Positions 1 to 10,588 of a stretch of 41,235 nt of DNA are shown one piece after another. Positions within the stretch are counted from its first letter, which is position 1. The number at the start of each line of letters is the position of its first letter. The position numbers were made by a program, and so were the translations under genes. The notes beneath the pieces are model-generated. The model searched no databases, was not told the origin of the DNA, and saw nothing but the letters and a program-made list of their open reading frames with translations. Source of the stretch: Candidatus Nanopelagicales bacterium (lineage in GTDB: Bacteria; Actinomycetota; Actinomycetes; S36-B12; GCA-2699445); assembly GCA_030700225.1 (NCBI GenBank), contig JAUYJT010000042.1, positions 1-41,235 of the forward strand, written 5' to 3'.

Positions 1-263
1 CGAAGGATCCCCGGGGCTCGAAGGAACGCCGCCGACGCTTCTACATATGGTGCGCACCGAAACGCTCGTGCACACGGCTGCGCGGGTATCCGGTGCTCGG
101 ACGCCATGAGCACCACTTCTTGGAGGGGCTGGCGACTGCCAGTGGCCGCGGACCACAGGCCCGGGCACAGCCGCCGAGCGCACCTCCAGGCGCCGCGCCG
201 AGGCCCCAGCTCGCGGTCGACCCCTCGACCTTGGTGAGCAGCCGGACCGGCGCCGTTGCCGAT
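1..263. other. Left edge, no recognisable gene
   Basis: This stretch lies downstream of the cbbX stop. I read all frames. The only open stretch running to the edge is a minus-strand frame from an ATG at about 107, and its translation resembles nothing I know and has no clear ribosome binding site. No hairpin with a U-run was seen. It may hold the end of the cbb transcript. Confidence 0.4.
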
Positions 264-1259
264 TCAGTCCGCGGAGCTTTCTCTCTCCTCGGCCCGATCG
301 GTGAAGAGGGTGCTACCGCGGACGTCCTCGGCGGTCAGCAAGATCAGGTCCTGCTTCCCCAGCGGACGGTCGAGCCCGACAAGTCGCCGCGCTTGACGGA
401 GCCGGCACCGCTCGATCGCGTTGCGGACGCTGCGTGCGTTGGAGAAGTTCGGTCGAGCTCGCCGAAGGGTGAGGTACTCCGAGAAGACCTCGCGTGCCTC
501 CTCGTCGAATCGGAAGTTCTCCCCCGCGACCATCAGTTCAGCGATCTGCATCAACTCGTCGTGGTTGTAGTCCTCGAACTCGATGTGGTGGGGGACACGG
601 GAGCTGAGGCCGGGGTTCGCCGAGAAGAACGTCGCCATCCGGTCGGGATAGCCGGCGAAGATGACCACGAGGTTCCCACGGTCGTTCTCCATCTCGGTGA
701 GCAAGATTTCGATGACTTCCTGTCCGTAGTCCCGTTCGTTTTCCGGACGGAAGAGGTAGTAGGCTTCGTCGATGAAGAGGATCCCCCCTGCTGCCTTGGC
801 GATCGCCTCTTTTGTCTTCGGCGCGGTGTGACCGATAAATTGGCCGACGAGATCGTCGCGGGTGACAACGTGCACCCGCGGCGCACGGATGTAGCCGAGC
901 GCGTGCAGAATCGCCGCCATCCGCATGGCCACGGTGGTCTTGCCGGTTCCCGGCCCACCGGTGAAGCTCATATGCAGGGTGGGCTTCGACGACGATAGGC
1001 CGAACTGGCCGCGCGCCCGGTCGACCTGGAGCAGTGAGGCGATCTCCCGAACCCTGCGCTTGACCGATGCCAGCCCGACCAGCTCCGCGTCGAGGGCAGC
1101 CAGGGTCTCCTCGACCCTGGCTGCAGCCTCGTCCGCGGCAAGATCCAGCTGGGCGTCGTCTGCGAGGATCACGGCCTCGGCCGTCTGCTCATCGGGGGTG
1201 GCGGCCGGTCCGCCACCAGTAACGGCCGTTGGTGGATATCCGAACCCCTGGGATGCCAT
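264..1259 (-). CDS. cbbX: CbbX, red-type Rubisco activase (AAA+)
   Basis: CbbX is the AAA+ ATPase that remodels inhibited red-type Rubisco by pulling on the C-terminus of the large subunit. The 331-aa protein has a Walker A motif (GGPGTGKTT, about residues 101-109), a Walker B motif (ILFIDE, 160-165) and the CbbX pore-loop block (FIGHTAP, 141-147). From memory of the Rhodobacter sphaeroides enzyme, the pore-loop aromatic is Tyr; here it is Phe141, a conservative change. An approximately 55-residue N-terminal tail precedes the AAA+ core. The ATG lies just upstream of the point where cbbS ends (4-bp gap), with GGGAGA inside the end of cbbS as a likely ribosome binding site, so the gene is the third member of cbbLSX. 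Its presence supports a red-type Rubisco. Function is highly confident by family; activity is inferred. Confidence 0.96.
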   Translation of the reverse strand: MASQGFGYPPTAVTGGGPAATPDEQTAEAVILADDAQLDLAADEAAARVEETLAALDAELVGLASVKRRVREIASLLQVDRARGQFGLSSSKPTLHMSFTGGPGTGKTTVAMRMAAILHALGYIRAPRVHVVTRDDLVGQFIGHTAPKTKEAIAKAAGGILFIDEAYYLFRPENERDYGQEVIEILLTEMENDRGNLVVIFAGYPDRMATFFSANPGLSSRVPHHIEFEDYNHDELMQIAELMVAGENFRFDEEAREVFSEYLTLRRARPNFSNARSVRNAIERCRLRQARRLVGLDRPLGKQDLILLTAEDVRGSTLFTDRAEERESSAD

Positions 1260-1263
1260 GACT

Positions 1264-1692
1264 TCACTCTCCCGCGTAGCGCGTTCCGGTAGGCCGGTCG
1301 GTGGCGTAAGACTTCACTGAATAATGCTGGACTCGGTCGTGGGCGTCCTGGCGCACGAGCAGCAGGCCCGGCTCGTTCGTGGGGGTCTGGACTAGGAACG
1401 ACATGGCGGTCGTCTGCTTGCCGAGCCTGGCGTCGTAGGCGAGCACGCGGATGTAGTGCTCCGGCTTGGCGGTCCGGCACTCGTTGATCTGCGTGAGGAC
1501 GCCGTCGGGCTCGATCAGGTCGAACATCGGCAGGCCCCACATCTCCCAGTAAATGTTGCGGGGGTGGGGGTCGTCGGTGTACTCGATAGACACGGGCCAC
1601 TCGTGGTCGAGCGCGTACTTCACCTGGGCCGCGATCTCCTCGTCGGTGAGATCTGGCAGGTAGGAGAAGGTACCGTAGTGGATCTTGCTCAT
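1264..1692 (-). CDS. cbbS: Rubisco small subunit, red type
   Basis: This is the small subunit of form I Rubisco (142 aa). The N-terminus begins with the usual [15 protein letters not shown] block and continues with an [11 protein letters not shown] core near residues 47-58. Red-type small subunits carry a C-terminal extension of roughly 30 residues that forms a beta-hairpin lining the holoenzyme channel and aids assembly; such a tail (after about residue 110) is present here. The gene sits 26 bp downstream of cbbL and has a good ribosome binding site (AGGAG, 6 nt before ATG). The cbbL-cbbS-cbbX order is the standard red-type operon. Confidence 0.97.
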   Translation of the reverse strand: MSKIHYGTFSYLPDLTDEEIAAQVKYALDHEWPVSIEYTDDPHPRNIYWEMWGLPMFDLIEPDGVLTQINECRTAKPEHYIRVLAYDARLGKQTTAMSFLVQTPTNEPGLLLVRQDAHDRVQHYSVKSYATDRPTGTRYAGE

Positions 1693-1718
1693 GGTGTGCT
1701 CCTCTCGATGAGTTGTGG

Positions 1719-3275
<1,557 letters not shown>

Positions 3276-3277
3276 CT

Positions 3278-4189
3278 ATGACCAGAGCCACGGACCTCCC
3301 GGCAGCTGCCACCTGGGCTCGTCTGCAAACGTTCATTGCGGTGTACGACGGCGGTAGTGTCCGGGTGGCCGCCGAATCCCTCCACGTGACGCCGCCTGCC
3401 GTGTCGGCCGCCATCACCGCGCTGGAATCGGTGCTCGGCGTACCCCTCTTCACCAAGGCTGGTCGCGGCATCGTGCCCACCGACGCCGGAGTCATCTTCG
3501 CCTCCTATGTCCGCAAGCTGCTGGGTCTGCTGGCCGAGGCGGCCGGAGCCGTGCACGAGGCGGACCGCGGCCGCGTGCGGATCGGAGCCGTCGCGACGGC
3601 GAGCGAATACGTCCTGCCTGCCCTGGTCGCGTCCTTCGCCCGGGAGCACCCCCAGGTCGCGCTGTCGCTGTCGGTGCTGCCACGAGACGAGCTCTTCGCG
3701 CTGGCCGCCGATCACCACGTAGACGTGGTGCTGGCCGGCCGGCCCCCGCGCGGCGCGGGCCTGATCACCCGCGCCCGCCGCCCCAACAGGCTGCTGCTGG
3801 TCGGACGCCCCGGCCTCGACGGTGACCCGTTGAGCACGCCGTGGTTGCTCACCGCCGTCGGCTCAGGCACGCGGGACACCGCGCTGTCGCTCCTCAACCG
3901 GCTCCAGGCCAGGCCTCCCCTCCTCACCCTAGGCACGTCCGGGGCCGCCGTGGCCGCTGCGCGGCAGGGGCTTGGCGTGACCCTCGTGCACGAAGAGGCC
4001 GTGCGCGGCCAGGTCTCAAGCGGGGAGCTCACCACCTATCCTCTGGCCGGCACCCCCCTTGACCGCCCCTGGCACCTGTGCACCAGCGCCGAGCCGAATT
4101 CGGCGACGCGGTTGTTCGTGCGGCATGTCAGCAACGAGGAGGCCGTGGGGGAAGCGAGGTTTCACACCAGGGATCGCCCGAAGGGGTGA
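3278..4189 (+). CDS. cbbR: CbbR, LysR-family regulator
   Basis: This LysR-type transcription factor (303 aa) most likely controls the cbb operon. An N-terminal winged HTH (about residues 10-70, including VAAESLHVTPPAVSAAI and LFTKAGRGIVPTDAG) is followed by a periplasmic-binding-like effector domain (about 93-290). The frame is open upstream, but ATG at 3278 gives the usual short leader before the HTH; upstream starts would run through the palindromes. No strong ribosome binding site is visible. In known systems CbbR responds to Calvin-cycle metabolites such as RuBP or phosphoenolpyruvate, or to NADPH; the ligand here is unknown. It is divergent from cbbL and runs into the conserved repeat upstream of fba1. 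Confidence 0.9.
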   Translation: MTRATDLPAAATWARLQTFIAVYDGGSVRVAAESLHVTPPAVSAAITALESVLGVPLFTKAGRGIVPTDAGVIFASYVRKLLGLLAEAAGAVHEADRGRVRIGAVATASEYVLPALVASFAREHPQVALSLSVLPRDELFALAADHHVDVVLAGRPPRGAGLITRARRPNRLLLVGRPGLDGDPLSTPWLLTAVGSGTRDTALSLLNRLQARPPLLTLGTSGAAVAAARQGLGVTLVHEEAVRGQVSSGELTTYPLAGTPLDRPWHLCTSAEPNSATRLFVRHVSNEEAVGEARFHTRDRPKG

Positions 4190-4190
4190 A
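4161..4190 (+). promoter_or_regulatory. Conserved spaced inverted repeat, site A (fba1)
   Basis: TTCAC, 20 bp, GTGAA; extended arms TTCACACC and GGGGTGAA with one mismatch. The right arm overlaps the cbbR stop codon. The site ends 33 bp before the fba1 ATG. The same arms with identical spacing recur at 7118, 16475 and 35660. Sites A and C also share GATCGCCC at the same offset inside the spacer. Regulatory function is inferred. Confidence 0.6.
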
Positions 4191-4223
4191 TCGCCGTCGC
4201 CGCGCCCTGCGCATGCTGCGGGC

Positions 4224-5195
4224 ATGAGCATCCTCCACAGCACAGCCCGCGAACTGACCCACGGTGGCCGCGGCATCCTCGCCGCCGACGAGTCCATCAA
4301 GACGATGTCTGCCCGCCTCGAGGGGCGAGGCATCACGGCCAGTGAGGCCGCGCGCCGGGACTACCGCGAGCTCCTGCTCACCGCTCCCGGACTCTCGACG
4401 GCGGTCAGTGGCATCATCCTTGCCGACGAGACGTTTGGTCAGGAGCTCAGCGATGGGCGCCCGTTCCCGGTCGCGGCCCGCGAACTGGGAGTCCTGCCCG
4501 GCATCAAGGTCGACACCGGCACCACCCCGTTGCCCGGTGGTGGCGGCGCCCTCATCACGGAAGGGCTCGACGGACTCGGCGCTCGCCTGTCGTCATACGC
4601 CGAACGTGGAGCCGCATTCGCCAAATGGCGAGCCGTCATCGAAATCACCACGACCACCGAGCACACGGCTCGAGCCAACGCGCACGCGCTGGCTCGCTAT
4701 GCGGCCCTGTGCCAGGAGCACGGCATCGTTCCGATCGTCGAACCGGAGGTGCTCTGCGCCGGCGACCACGACATCGTGGCATGCGCCGACACAACCCGCC
4801 TGGCGCTCGCTGTCGTCTTCAGCGAGCTCGATGACGCAAGCGTCGACCTGAAGGGCATCGTGCTCAAGCCGAACTTCGTCACGCCTGGCCTGGATGCGGC
4901 GAAGGTCAGCGCGGCTGTCGTTGCCGCCGCAACCTTCGAGATCCTTCGCGAGACGGTGCCATCGGCCGTCCCCGGGATCGCATTCCTGTCCGGGGGGCAC
5001 CCGACGGAGGACGTGTGCGCTTTCCTCAAGGAGCTCAGCGCGATTCCGAACCGACCCTGGGACGTGACGTTCTCGTTCGGGCGGGCCCTGGTGAGTGCGG
5101 CACTGAACAGATGGGGTGGAGACCCGGCCAACGTCGACGCTGCGCAGGAGCGACTTCTCGACAACTGTCGTCGGGCCGCCGATGCCACCGCCTGA
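4224..5195 (+). CDS. Class I fructose-bisphosphate aldolase (FBA1)
   Basis: This 323-aa class I aldolase condenses DHAP with glyceraldehyde-3-P or, in the Calvin cycle, erythrose-4-P. All key residues of the rabbit muscle enzyme are matched: D22 in GRGILAADES (Asp33), K95 in GIKVD (Lys107), K134 in FAKWRAV (Lys146), E173 and E175 in IVEPEVL (Glu187, Glu189) and Schiff-base K215 in VLKPNFVTPG (Lys229). ATG 4224 is chosen because the protein then begins right before the conserved GRGILAADE block; no clear Shine-Dalgarno is seen. It follows cbbR by 34 bp, with site A between, and converges on the histidine kinase gene. It is the catalytically canonical copy of three paralogues in the window. Confidence 0.93.
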   Translation: MSILHSTARELTHGGRGILAADESIKTMSARLEGRGITASEAARRDYRELLLTAPGLSTAVSGIILADETFGQELSDGRPFPVAARELGVLPGIKVDTGTTPLPGGGGALITEGLDGLGARLSSYAERGAAFAKWRAVIEITTTTEHTARANAHALARYAALCQEHGIVPIVEPEVLCAGDHDIVACADTTRLALAVVFSELDDASVDLKGIVLKPNFVTPGLDAAKVSAAVVAAATFEILRETVPSAVPGIAFLSGGHPTEDVCAFLKELSAIPNRPWDVTFSFGRALVSAALNRWGGDPANVDAAQERLLDNCRRAADATA

Positions 5196-5229
5196 GTCGG
5201 ACACACAACGACGGACCAGAAGCCTGTTT

Positions 5230-6402
5230 CTACGACAGGGGTAGCTCGACCAACACGGTGGTCCCGCGACCGGGCGCCGACTCGATTCGCAACGAGGCCC
5301 CGATCACCGCACACCGCTCCGCGACCGAGCTCAGGCCGAAGTGCTGGTCCCCGTCCAAATTCCCCACTCGGGAGGCACGCGCGTCCGCCACGTCGAAGCC
5401 CAGGCCGTTGTCGGTACATCCTAGAATCATTGAGTCGCTCACGCGTCGTAGCGAAAGAGTGATCTTCTCAGCTACGGCGTGCTTGATCGCGTTGGCGAGC
5501 GTCTCCTGGGCAACCCGGTAGAGCGACGCAGCCGCGTGGTCCGGGATCGTGGCTAGGTCCGCCTCGGGGTCCACGACGAGCCGGATGTCCGGCCCGTCGT
5601 CTCGTTGCGCTGTCTGCACGAGCGATTCGATCGCCGCGACCAGCCCGAGGTCGTCCAGGACTAGGCTGTGCAGTCCGGCGATCGCCGCGCGGGTCTGGTT
5701 GTAGGCCAGGTCCGCGAGCGCCCGGGCATTGGAGAGCTCGTCTCGCGCGCGGTACAGTTCCCTGACCCAAGCAGCCAGATCGGGCTCGTCGCTGCAGGCG
5801 AGCTCGGAGACGGTGAGGTCCGCAGCTGAGAGGTGGAACGACATCGATGCCAACGCCGTGGTGACCCCGTCGTGCAGGTCGAACGCCAGTCGGCGGCGCT
5901 CTGCCTCCTGGGCATGGACTGCCTGCTGGATCAGCCGGTCGCGCTCGGTGCGGTGCCGGCTGACAGCCCGGAAGAGCTGTTGCGCGTGAACGCGCAGACC
6001 GATCATGGCAACCACGGACTCCGCGGCCACCAGATCCGGCTCACCGAACGGGCGGCGCGAGTTTCGGTGCACGGCAAGCACGCCGATCACCCGACCGTCG
6101 ACCCCCGGGAGCGGCAAGCACATCCGCGCCACCGTCTTGTCGGGCGTGAGCCCGAGCAACTGCCGATGGAGCGCGTTGCGCGGAGAGTCCGCCTCCAGTA
6201 GCACCGGCTGCTGCGTGCGAGCCACCCGGCCGGTGACGCCAAAACCGACCTGCAACACCAGGGATGCGGCGGAGGGATGCGGGGGGAACATATCGGCGAT
6301 GGTGAGATTCTGGTCGTCGATCTCGTATAGGAGCGCGCCGTCCGCATCCAACAGCTCCGCGAGCTGTCGGGCGTCGGGCACACCGTCGCCGGCGGGCCTC
6401 AC
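5230..6402 (-). CDS. GAF-domain histidine kinase (HisKA_3 type)
   Basis: This is a cytoplasmic sensor kinase (390 aa) with no membrane segment. A GAF domain covers about residues 10-145. It is followed by a HisKA_3 dimerisation helix with phospho-acceptor H177 (RLAFDLHDGV) and a HATPase domain with an N-box (ETLANAIKHA) and G-boxes (CTDNGLGFD, GRGTTV). Such kinases pair with NarL/FixJ regulators, and the regulator gene RR1 immediately precedes it with a GTGA overlap, so the start is GTG. The signal sensed by the GAF domain is not evident; redox, gas or small-molecule signals are known for the family. Its setting among Calvin-cycle genes suggests it tunes carbon or energy metabolism. Confidence 0.92.
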   Translation of the reverse strand: MRPAGDGVPDARQLAELLDADGALLYEIDDQNLTIADMFPPHPSAASLVLQVGFGVTGRVARTQQPVLLEADSPRNALHRQLLGLTPDKTVARMCLPLPGVDGRVIGVLAVHRNSRRPFGEPDLVAAESVVAMIGLRVHAQQLFRAVSRHRTERDRLIQQAVHAQEAERRRLAFDLHDGVTTALASMSFHLSAADLTVSELACSDEPDLAAWVRELYRARDELSNARALADLAYNQTRAAIAGLHSLVLDDLGLVAAIESLVQTAQRDDGPDIRLVVDPEADLATIPDHAAASLYRVAQETLANAIKHAVAEKITLSLRRVSDSMILGCTDNGLGFDVADARASRVGNLDGDQHFGLSSVAERCAVIGASLRIESAPGRGTTVLVELPLS

Positions 6403-7067
6403 CGGAACAGGCCCTCCCGGAGCGCCACCGCGGTCGCACCGCTGCGGTCGGAGACCCCGAGCTTTCGGTAGAGGCCGCGAATGTGGCTCTTCACGGTGTC
6501 CTCGCTCACCACCAGCTTGTTGGCCACGCCCTTGTTCGAATGACCTGAGACGATAAGCTCGAGAACCTCGGACTCGCGGTGGGTGAGCCCGAGATGCGCC
6601 CCCGACCAGAACTCCCCGGCACTCAGCCTGGCGGCAGAGAACGCCACCCGACCCGCCAACGCGCGATCCACGACCGTCTCCCCCTCACGGACCAACAGTA
6701 GATCTGTTACAAGGTCCTGTCCGTCAATGCGCTTGAGGATGTATCCCGAGGCGCCGACCCGGAGCGCCTGGTAAAGGTAGTGGTCGTCGTCGTACGCCGT
6801 CAGCAGGACGACCTTGGTGCTGGGGTACTGGGTAGTGACCTGCCGGCACAGGTCGAGGCCGCTGTCCTGGCCGATGCGCACGTCGCACAAGAGCACGTCG
6901 GGGCTTAGATCCGCGACAAGCGCGACGGCAGCCGTTGCGTTGGTCGACTGGCCCAGAATCTGCACATCGCCCGCGAAGTGGCCGAAGATTGCGCACAGAC
7001 CTTGCAGCACCATCTCGTGGTCGTCGACGAGGACGAGGCGCAGGGGGCTCGGGGCGATCTCCGGCAT
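6399..7067 (-). CDS. NarL/FixJ response regulator (RR1)
   Basis: This 222-aa response regulator has a receiver domain with acidic pair D15/D16, phospho-acceptor D62 (LLCDVRIG), T90 and K112 (YILKRID). A LuxR-type HTH (about 157-215) has recognition region VSEDTVKSHIRGLYRKLG. It is translationally coupled to the downstream kinase gene (GTGA overlap), so the two form a classical pair. The same protein type recurs as RR2 at 36817, with an almost identical HTH. No Shine-Dalgarno precedes the ATG and a -10-like TAACCT lies six bases upstream, which suggests a leaderless mRNA. It is divergent from rpe and close to site B, a candidate binding site. Confidence 0.94.
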   Translation of the reverse strand: MPEIAPSPLRLVLVDDHEMVLQGLCAIFGHFAGDVQILGQSTNATAAVALVADLSPDVLLCDVRIGQDSGLDLCRQVTTQYPSTKVVLLTAYDDDHYLYQALRVGASGYILKRIDGQDLVTDLLLVREGETVVDRALAGRVAFSAARLSAGEFWSGAHLGLTHRESEVLELIVSGHSNKGVANKLVVSEDTVKSHIRGLYRKLGVSDRSGATAVALREGLFR

Positions 7068-7073
7068 GGCACA

Positions 7074-7079
7074 AGGTTA
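7074..7079 (-). promoter_or_regulatory. Candidate -10 of leaderless RR1 mRNA
   Basis: TAACCT fits the actinobacterial -10 pattern TANNNT and ends exactly 6 nt before the RR1 ATG, with no Shine-Dalgarno between. RR2 shows the same spacing with TAGGCT. No clear -35 was found. Confidence 0.4.
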
Positions 7080-7117
7080 GTCATCGTAGCGGGTCCACGG
7101 GGATGTCCGTCGAGCAT

Positions 7118-7147
7118 TTCACCCGCACCTCCACCCAGGTGGGTGAG
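7118..7147 (+). promoter_or_regulatory. Conserved spaced inverted repeat, site B (RR1-rpe)
   Basis: TTCAC, 20 bp, GTGAG; extended arms TTCACCC and GGGTGAG. It sits in the 140-bp divergent gap, 60 bp before the rpe start and 50 bp before the RR1 start, so it could act on both. Spacing is identical to sites A, C and D. Confidence 0.55.
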
Positions 7148-7207
7148 TTCCCTACACCGCCGCGCGCGGTCGAATGGAAGCACCAGACCAGAAGGGAAGC
7201 GATCCCG

Positions 7208-7945
7208 ATGGCCCAGCCCGCCGCGAACGACACCCGAACCCATAGTCCGCTCATCGTGCCTTCCGTGCTGCCCGCTGACTTTGCCCGCATCGGTGACGAG
7301 GTCCGCGCGCTCTGCGAGTCCGGCGTCGACCGCATCCAGTGGGACGTGATGGACGGCGTGTTCGTCCCCAACCTCACCTTCGGTCCCGACCTGATCGCGG
7401 CAGCGCGCCCGCACAGCTCGGTCGGCTTCGAGGCGCACCTCATGGTCGTCAATCCCGACGAGTTGCTGGGGAAGTATGTCGACGCGGGCTGTGACCTCGT
7501 CATCGTGCACTCCGAGGCGTGCACCCACCTGCACCGCACGCTTCACCGCATTCGTGAACTCGGCGCCCGCAGCGGGGTCGCGTTGAACCCGCACACTCCG
7601 GCCGAAGTTTTCCAGCATGTCATGGAGGAGACCGACCTGGTCCTTGCGATGACGGTCAACCCGGGCTTCGGGGGCCAAGCTTACATCTCTGCGGTCGAGC
7701 CCAAGGTCGCAAGCCTGCGCCGGATGATCGATGAGTCCGGCCTCGACATCGAGCTTGAGGTTGACGGCGGCATCACCGACTCGACCGTTCGCGGGGCGGC
7801 GGCCGCCGGCGCAGACGTCTTCATCTCAGGCTCGTGGATGTACGCCTACCCCGACGGCAAGACAGCCGCCGTCAGCCGGCTCCGAGAGATCGCCGCCGCC
7901 AACATGACCAGTCCCCTAACCACGACATTCCGAGGTGCCCCATGA
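7208..7945 (+). CDS. rpe: Ribulose-phosphate 3-epimerase
   Basis: Rpe interconverts xylulose-5-P and ribulose-5-P for RuBP regeneration. The 245-aa TIM-barrel protein shows the family blocks [22 protein letters not shown] (metal/substrate His replaced in part by the MDG signature), [17 protein letters not shown] (catalytic loop) and EVDGGI near residue 184. ATG 7208 has AAGGGAAG just upstream. It heads the rightward operon rpe-tkt-cbbY-glcD-aminotransferase and overlaps tkt by ATGA. Site B lies in its upstream region. Confidence 0.95.
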   Translation: MAQPAANDTRTHSPLIVPSVLPADFARIGDEVRALCESGVDRIQWDVMDGVFVPNLTFGPDLIAAARPHSSVGFEAHLMVVNPDELLGKYVDAGCDLVIVHSEACTHLHRTLHRIRELGARSGVALNPHTPAEVFQHVMEETDLVLAMTVNPGFGGQAYISAVEPKVASLRRMIDESGLDIELEVDGGITDSTVRGAAAAGADVFISGSWMYAYPDGKTAAVSRLREIAAANMTSPLTTTFRGAP

Positions 7946-9864
7946 CCGACGTCCTGCAGTCCGAGCCCACGACGGTCTCGACCGACCAGCTGGCCATTGA
8001 TACCCTCCGCTTCCTGGCCGCCGACATGGTCCAGGCCGCCAACTCGGGGCATCCCGGCATGCCCATGGGTGCTGCGCCGATGGCATGGACGCTGTGGAGT
8101 CGGCACCTGCGCCACGACCCCGCCGACCCGACCTGGGCCGACCGTGACCGCTTCGTGCTGTCGGCCGGCCACGGCTCGGCGCTGCTCTACGGCCTCCTGC
8201 ACATCTTCGGCTACGACCTGCCGACCGAGGAGCTGCGGACTTTCCGCCAGCTCGGCTCGCGCACACCGGGACACCCGGAGTTCGGGCACACCGCCGGCGT
8301 CGAGTGCACCACCGGACCGCTCGGCCAGGGGCTGGCCATGGCCGTGGGCCTGGCTCTCGCCGAGCGGATGACCCACACCCGGTACCCCGAGGTGACGGAC
8401 CACCGCACCTACGCGATCGTCGGCGACGGCTGCCTGATGGAGGGCATCAGCCACGAGTCGGCGTCTCTCGCCGGCCATCTCGGGCTGGGGCGACTCATCG
8501 TGCTCTGGGACGACAACGCCATCACCATCGACGGGGGAGTCGAGCGCTCCACCGGTGATGACCAGCTCGCCCGCTTCGCGGCCTACGGCTGGCACACCGA
8601 AGCCGCGGTCGACGGCACCGACCTGGCCGCGATCGACGCGGCGATCACCCGCGCCAAGGCCGACCCGCGACCCAGTTTCATCGCCGTCCGCACCATCATC
8701 GGCCACGGCGCACCAGGGATCGAAGGTACGGCGAAGGCGCACGGCTCCCCGCTCGGCGAGAACGTCCTGGCCGAGACGAAGCGGCTCGCGGGCTGGGGCT
8801 ACGCCCCGTTCGAGGTGCCGGCCGAGGTGCAGCAAACCTGCGCCGCCGTGGCCGCCGGAGGAGCCAACGCGCACGGAGCGTGGGATGCCGCGTTCGCCGC
8901 ACTGGAGGAGGACGACCCTGACCTGGCCGCGCAGTTCCGCCGTACGCGCGACCTGGTGCTGCCTCCTGGTGTCGCCGAGGCACTCGTCGTGACCGTCGGC
9001 GAGAAGCCCCGGGCCACCCGGCAGTCCTCGCAGGCCTGTCTGGATGCCCTGCGCGAGGTCATGCCGGAGCTCGTGGGCGGTTCCGCCGATCTGTCCGGCT
9101 CGACCGGCACGGCGTTCGGCGAGCTGGTCACCCGTGACGATTACGCGGGGCGCGCGATCGCGTTCGGTATCCGTGAGTTCGGGATGGCCGCGATCATGAA
9201 CGGGATCAGCCTGCACGGCGGGTTCCGGGTCTTCGGCAGCACCTTCCTCGTCTTCGCGGACTACCTGCGTCCGGCCCTGCGCCTGGCCGCGCTGATGCAT
9301 CAGCCCGTGATCCACGTGCTCACCCACGACTCGATCGCTGTCGGCGAGGACGGGCCCACGCACCAGCCCGTCGAGCACGTGGAGTCACTGCGGATCATTC
9401 CCGGCCTGCAGGTCTTGCGCCCTGCCGACGACGCGGAGACCGCGGCGGCCTGGCGGCTGGCGCTGGAGCGCACCGACGGCCCGACCGCGCTGATCCTCTC
9501 CCGTCAGGGCCTGCCGCAGCTCGATCCGTCCAGCTTCGAGGGGGACGGCCAGCCCGATGTCCAGATCGTGGCCACCGGGTCGGAGGTGTCCCTGGCCGTG
9601 GCGGTCGCCGAGCGCCTGCGCGAGGAGGGGTACGGCGCCCGCGTCGTCTCGGTCCTGGACCGAACCCACTACGCGCCCGACCCCGGGGTCACGACGGTGA
9701 GCCTCGAGGCCGGCGCAACCGCCGGCTGGGCCGGCCTGGTCGACCTCGCCATCGGCCTCGACGGATTCGGCGACAGCGGTCCCGGCGATGAGGTGATGGC
9801 TCACCATGGCTTCACCGTCGACACAGTCGCGGAGCGGATCCGCGCGCACCTCGCTGCGCGATGA
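7942..9864 (+). CDS. tkt: Transketolase
   Basis: This thiamine-diphosphate enzyme moves two-carbon units in the Calvin and pentose-phosphate cycles. The 640-aa protein has an N-terminal ThDP domain with the GDG motif ([12 protein letters not shown], with NAITIDGG following), a central pyrimidine domain ([13 protein letters not shown] and [18 protein letters not shown]) and a C-terminal domain (about 530-640). It is somewhat shorter than typical enzymes of 660-700 aa but all main blocks are present. The ATG overlaps the rpe stop (ATGA) and its own stop overlaps cbbY in the same way, so the three are translationally coupled. Confidence 0.96.
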   Translation: MTDVLQSEPTTVSTDQLAIDTLRFLAADMVQAANSGHPGMPMGAAPMAWTLWSRHLRHDPADPTWADRDRFVLSAGHGSALLYGLLHIFGYDLPTEELRTFRQLGSRTPGHPEFGHTAGVECTTGPLGQGLAMAVGLALAERMTHTRYPEVTDHRTYAIVGDGCLMEGISHESASLAGHLGLGRLIVLWDDNAITIDGGVERSTGDDQLARFAAYGWHTEAAVDGTDLAAIDAAITRAKADPRPSFIAVRTIIGHGAPGIEGTAKAHGSPLGENVLAETKRLAGWGYAPFEVPAEVQQTCAAVAAGGANAHGAWDAAFAALEEDDPDLAAQFRRTRDLVLPPGVAEALVVTVGEKPRATRQSSQACLDALREVMPELVGGSADLSGSTGTAFGELVTRDDYAGRAIAFGIREFGMAAIMNGISLHGGFRVFGSTFLVFADYLRPALRLAALMHQPVIHVLTHDSIAVGEDGPTHQPVEHVESLRIIPGLQVLRPADDAETAAAWRLALERTDGPTALILSRQGLPQLDPSSFEGDGQPDVQIVATGSEVSLAVAVAERLREEGYGARVVSVLDRTHYAPDPGVTTVSLEAGATAGWAGLVDLAIGLDGFGDSGPGDEVMAHHGFTVDTVAERIRAHLAAR

Positions 9865-10568
9865 GTGACCTGTCGGCGGTCATCTTCGATGTTGACGGCA
9901 CCCTCGTCGACAGCGAGCGTGACGGCCACCGGGTGGCGTTCAACGCGGCGTTCGAGGAGGCGGGGTTGCCCGACCGGTGGGACATCACGACCTATGGCGA
10001 CCTGCTCCGCATCCCCGGCGGCGTCCAGAGGATGGTGCACTGGTTCGAGCACACCGGCCGACCCTCCGGTGAGGCGCGCGAGCTGGCCGCCGCATTGCAC
10101 AAGCGCAAGACCGCAATCATGCGCGACCTCGTCGAGGAGGGGCGCATCCAGGCCCGGCCGGGCATCCCTCGACTCATCGACGAGCTCGCGATCCACGGGG
10201 TGCCGATGCACGTCGCCACCACCGGCACCCGTGCCTGGGTGGAGCCCTTGCTCGACCGCATCTTCGGCGACCGCTTCCGACTCATCGTGACCGGGACCGA
10301 GGTGCCAGACCTCAAGCCCAGCCCCGCCGTCTACCTTGAGGTGCTGCGCCAGCACGGCACCGCACCGGAGGGGGTCGTGGCGGTCGAGGACTCGGCGAAC
10401 GGCGTACGCGCGGCCGTGGCCGCAGGCCTGGTCTGCGTGGCCACCTACAACACCTACACCCGTGACGACGACCTGTCCGCAGCGACGCTGGTGGCCACTG
10501 ACGCCGGGGACCCCGCGTTCACGGCCTGGTTCCGGGACCGGCTTCGAGCGACGGCCCGCCCGGCCTGA
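9861..10568 (+). CDS. cbbY: CbbY-type HAD phosphatase
   Basis: This is a HAD-superfamily phosphatase (235 aa) of the CbbY type. Members of this family dephosphorylate xylulose-1,5-bisphosphate, a misfire product that inhibits red-type Rubisco. Motif I is DVDGTLVDS (nucleophile near D10), followed by the CbbY-like RDGHRVAFN helix. Motif II is around TTGTR (118-122), motif III around DLKPSP and motif IV VEDSANG (about 175-181). Coupling to tkt by ATGA and position in a cbb locus with CbbX favour this role. A 2-phosphoglycolate phosphatase is the main alternative. Confidence 0.85.
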   Translation: MSDLSAVIFDVDGTLVDSERDGHRVAFNAAFEEAGLPDRWDITTYGDLLRIPGGVQRMVHWFEHTGRPSGEARELAAALHKRKTAIMRDLVEEGRIQARPGIPRLIDELAIHGVPMHVATTGTRAWVEPLLDRIFGDRFRLIVTGTEVPDLKPSPAVYLEVLRQHGTAPEGVVAVEDSANGVRAAVAAGLVCVATYNTYTRDDDLSAATLVATDAGDPAFTAWFRDRLRATARPA

Positions 10569-10588
10569 TCGCTTGCACACTCAGGACC

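Noticed and set aside
7846-9378. Long minus-strand open frame (510 codons) opposite tkt
   Set aside because: It is the antisense shadow of a clear transketolase gene in high-GC DNA; the translation has no domain and no ribosome binding site.
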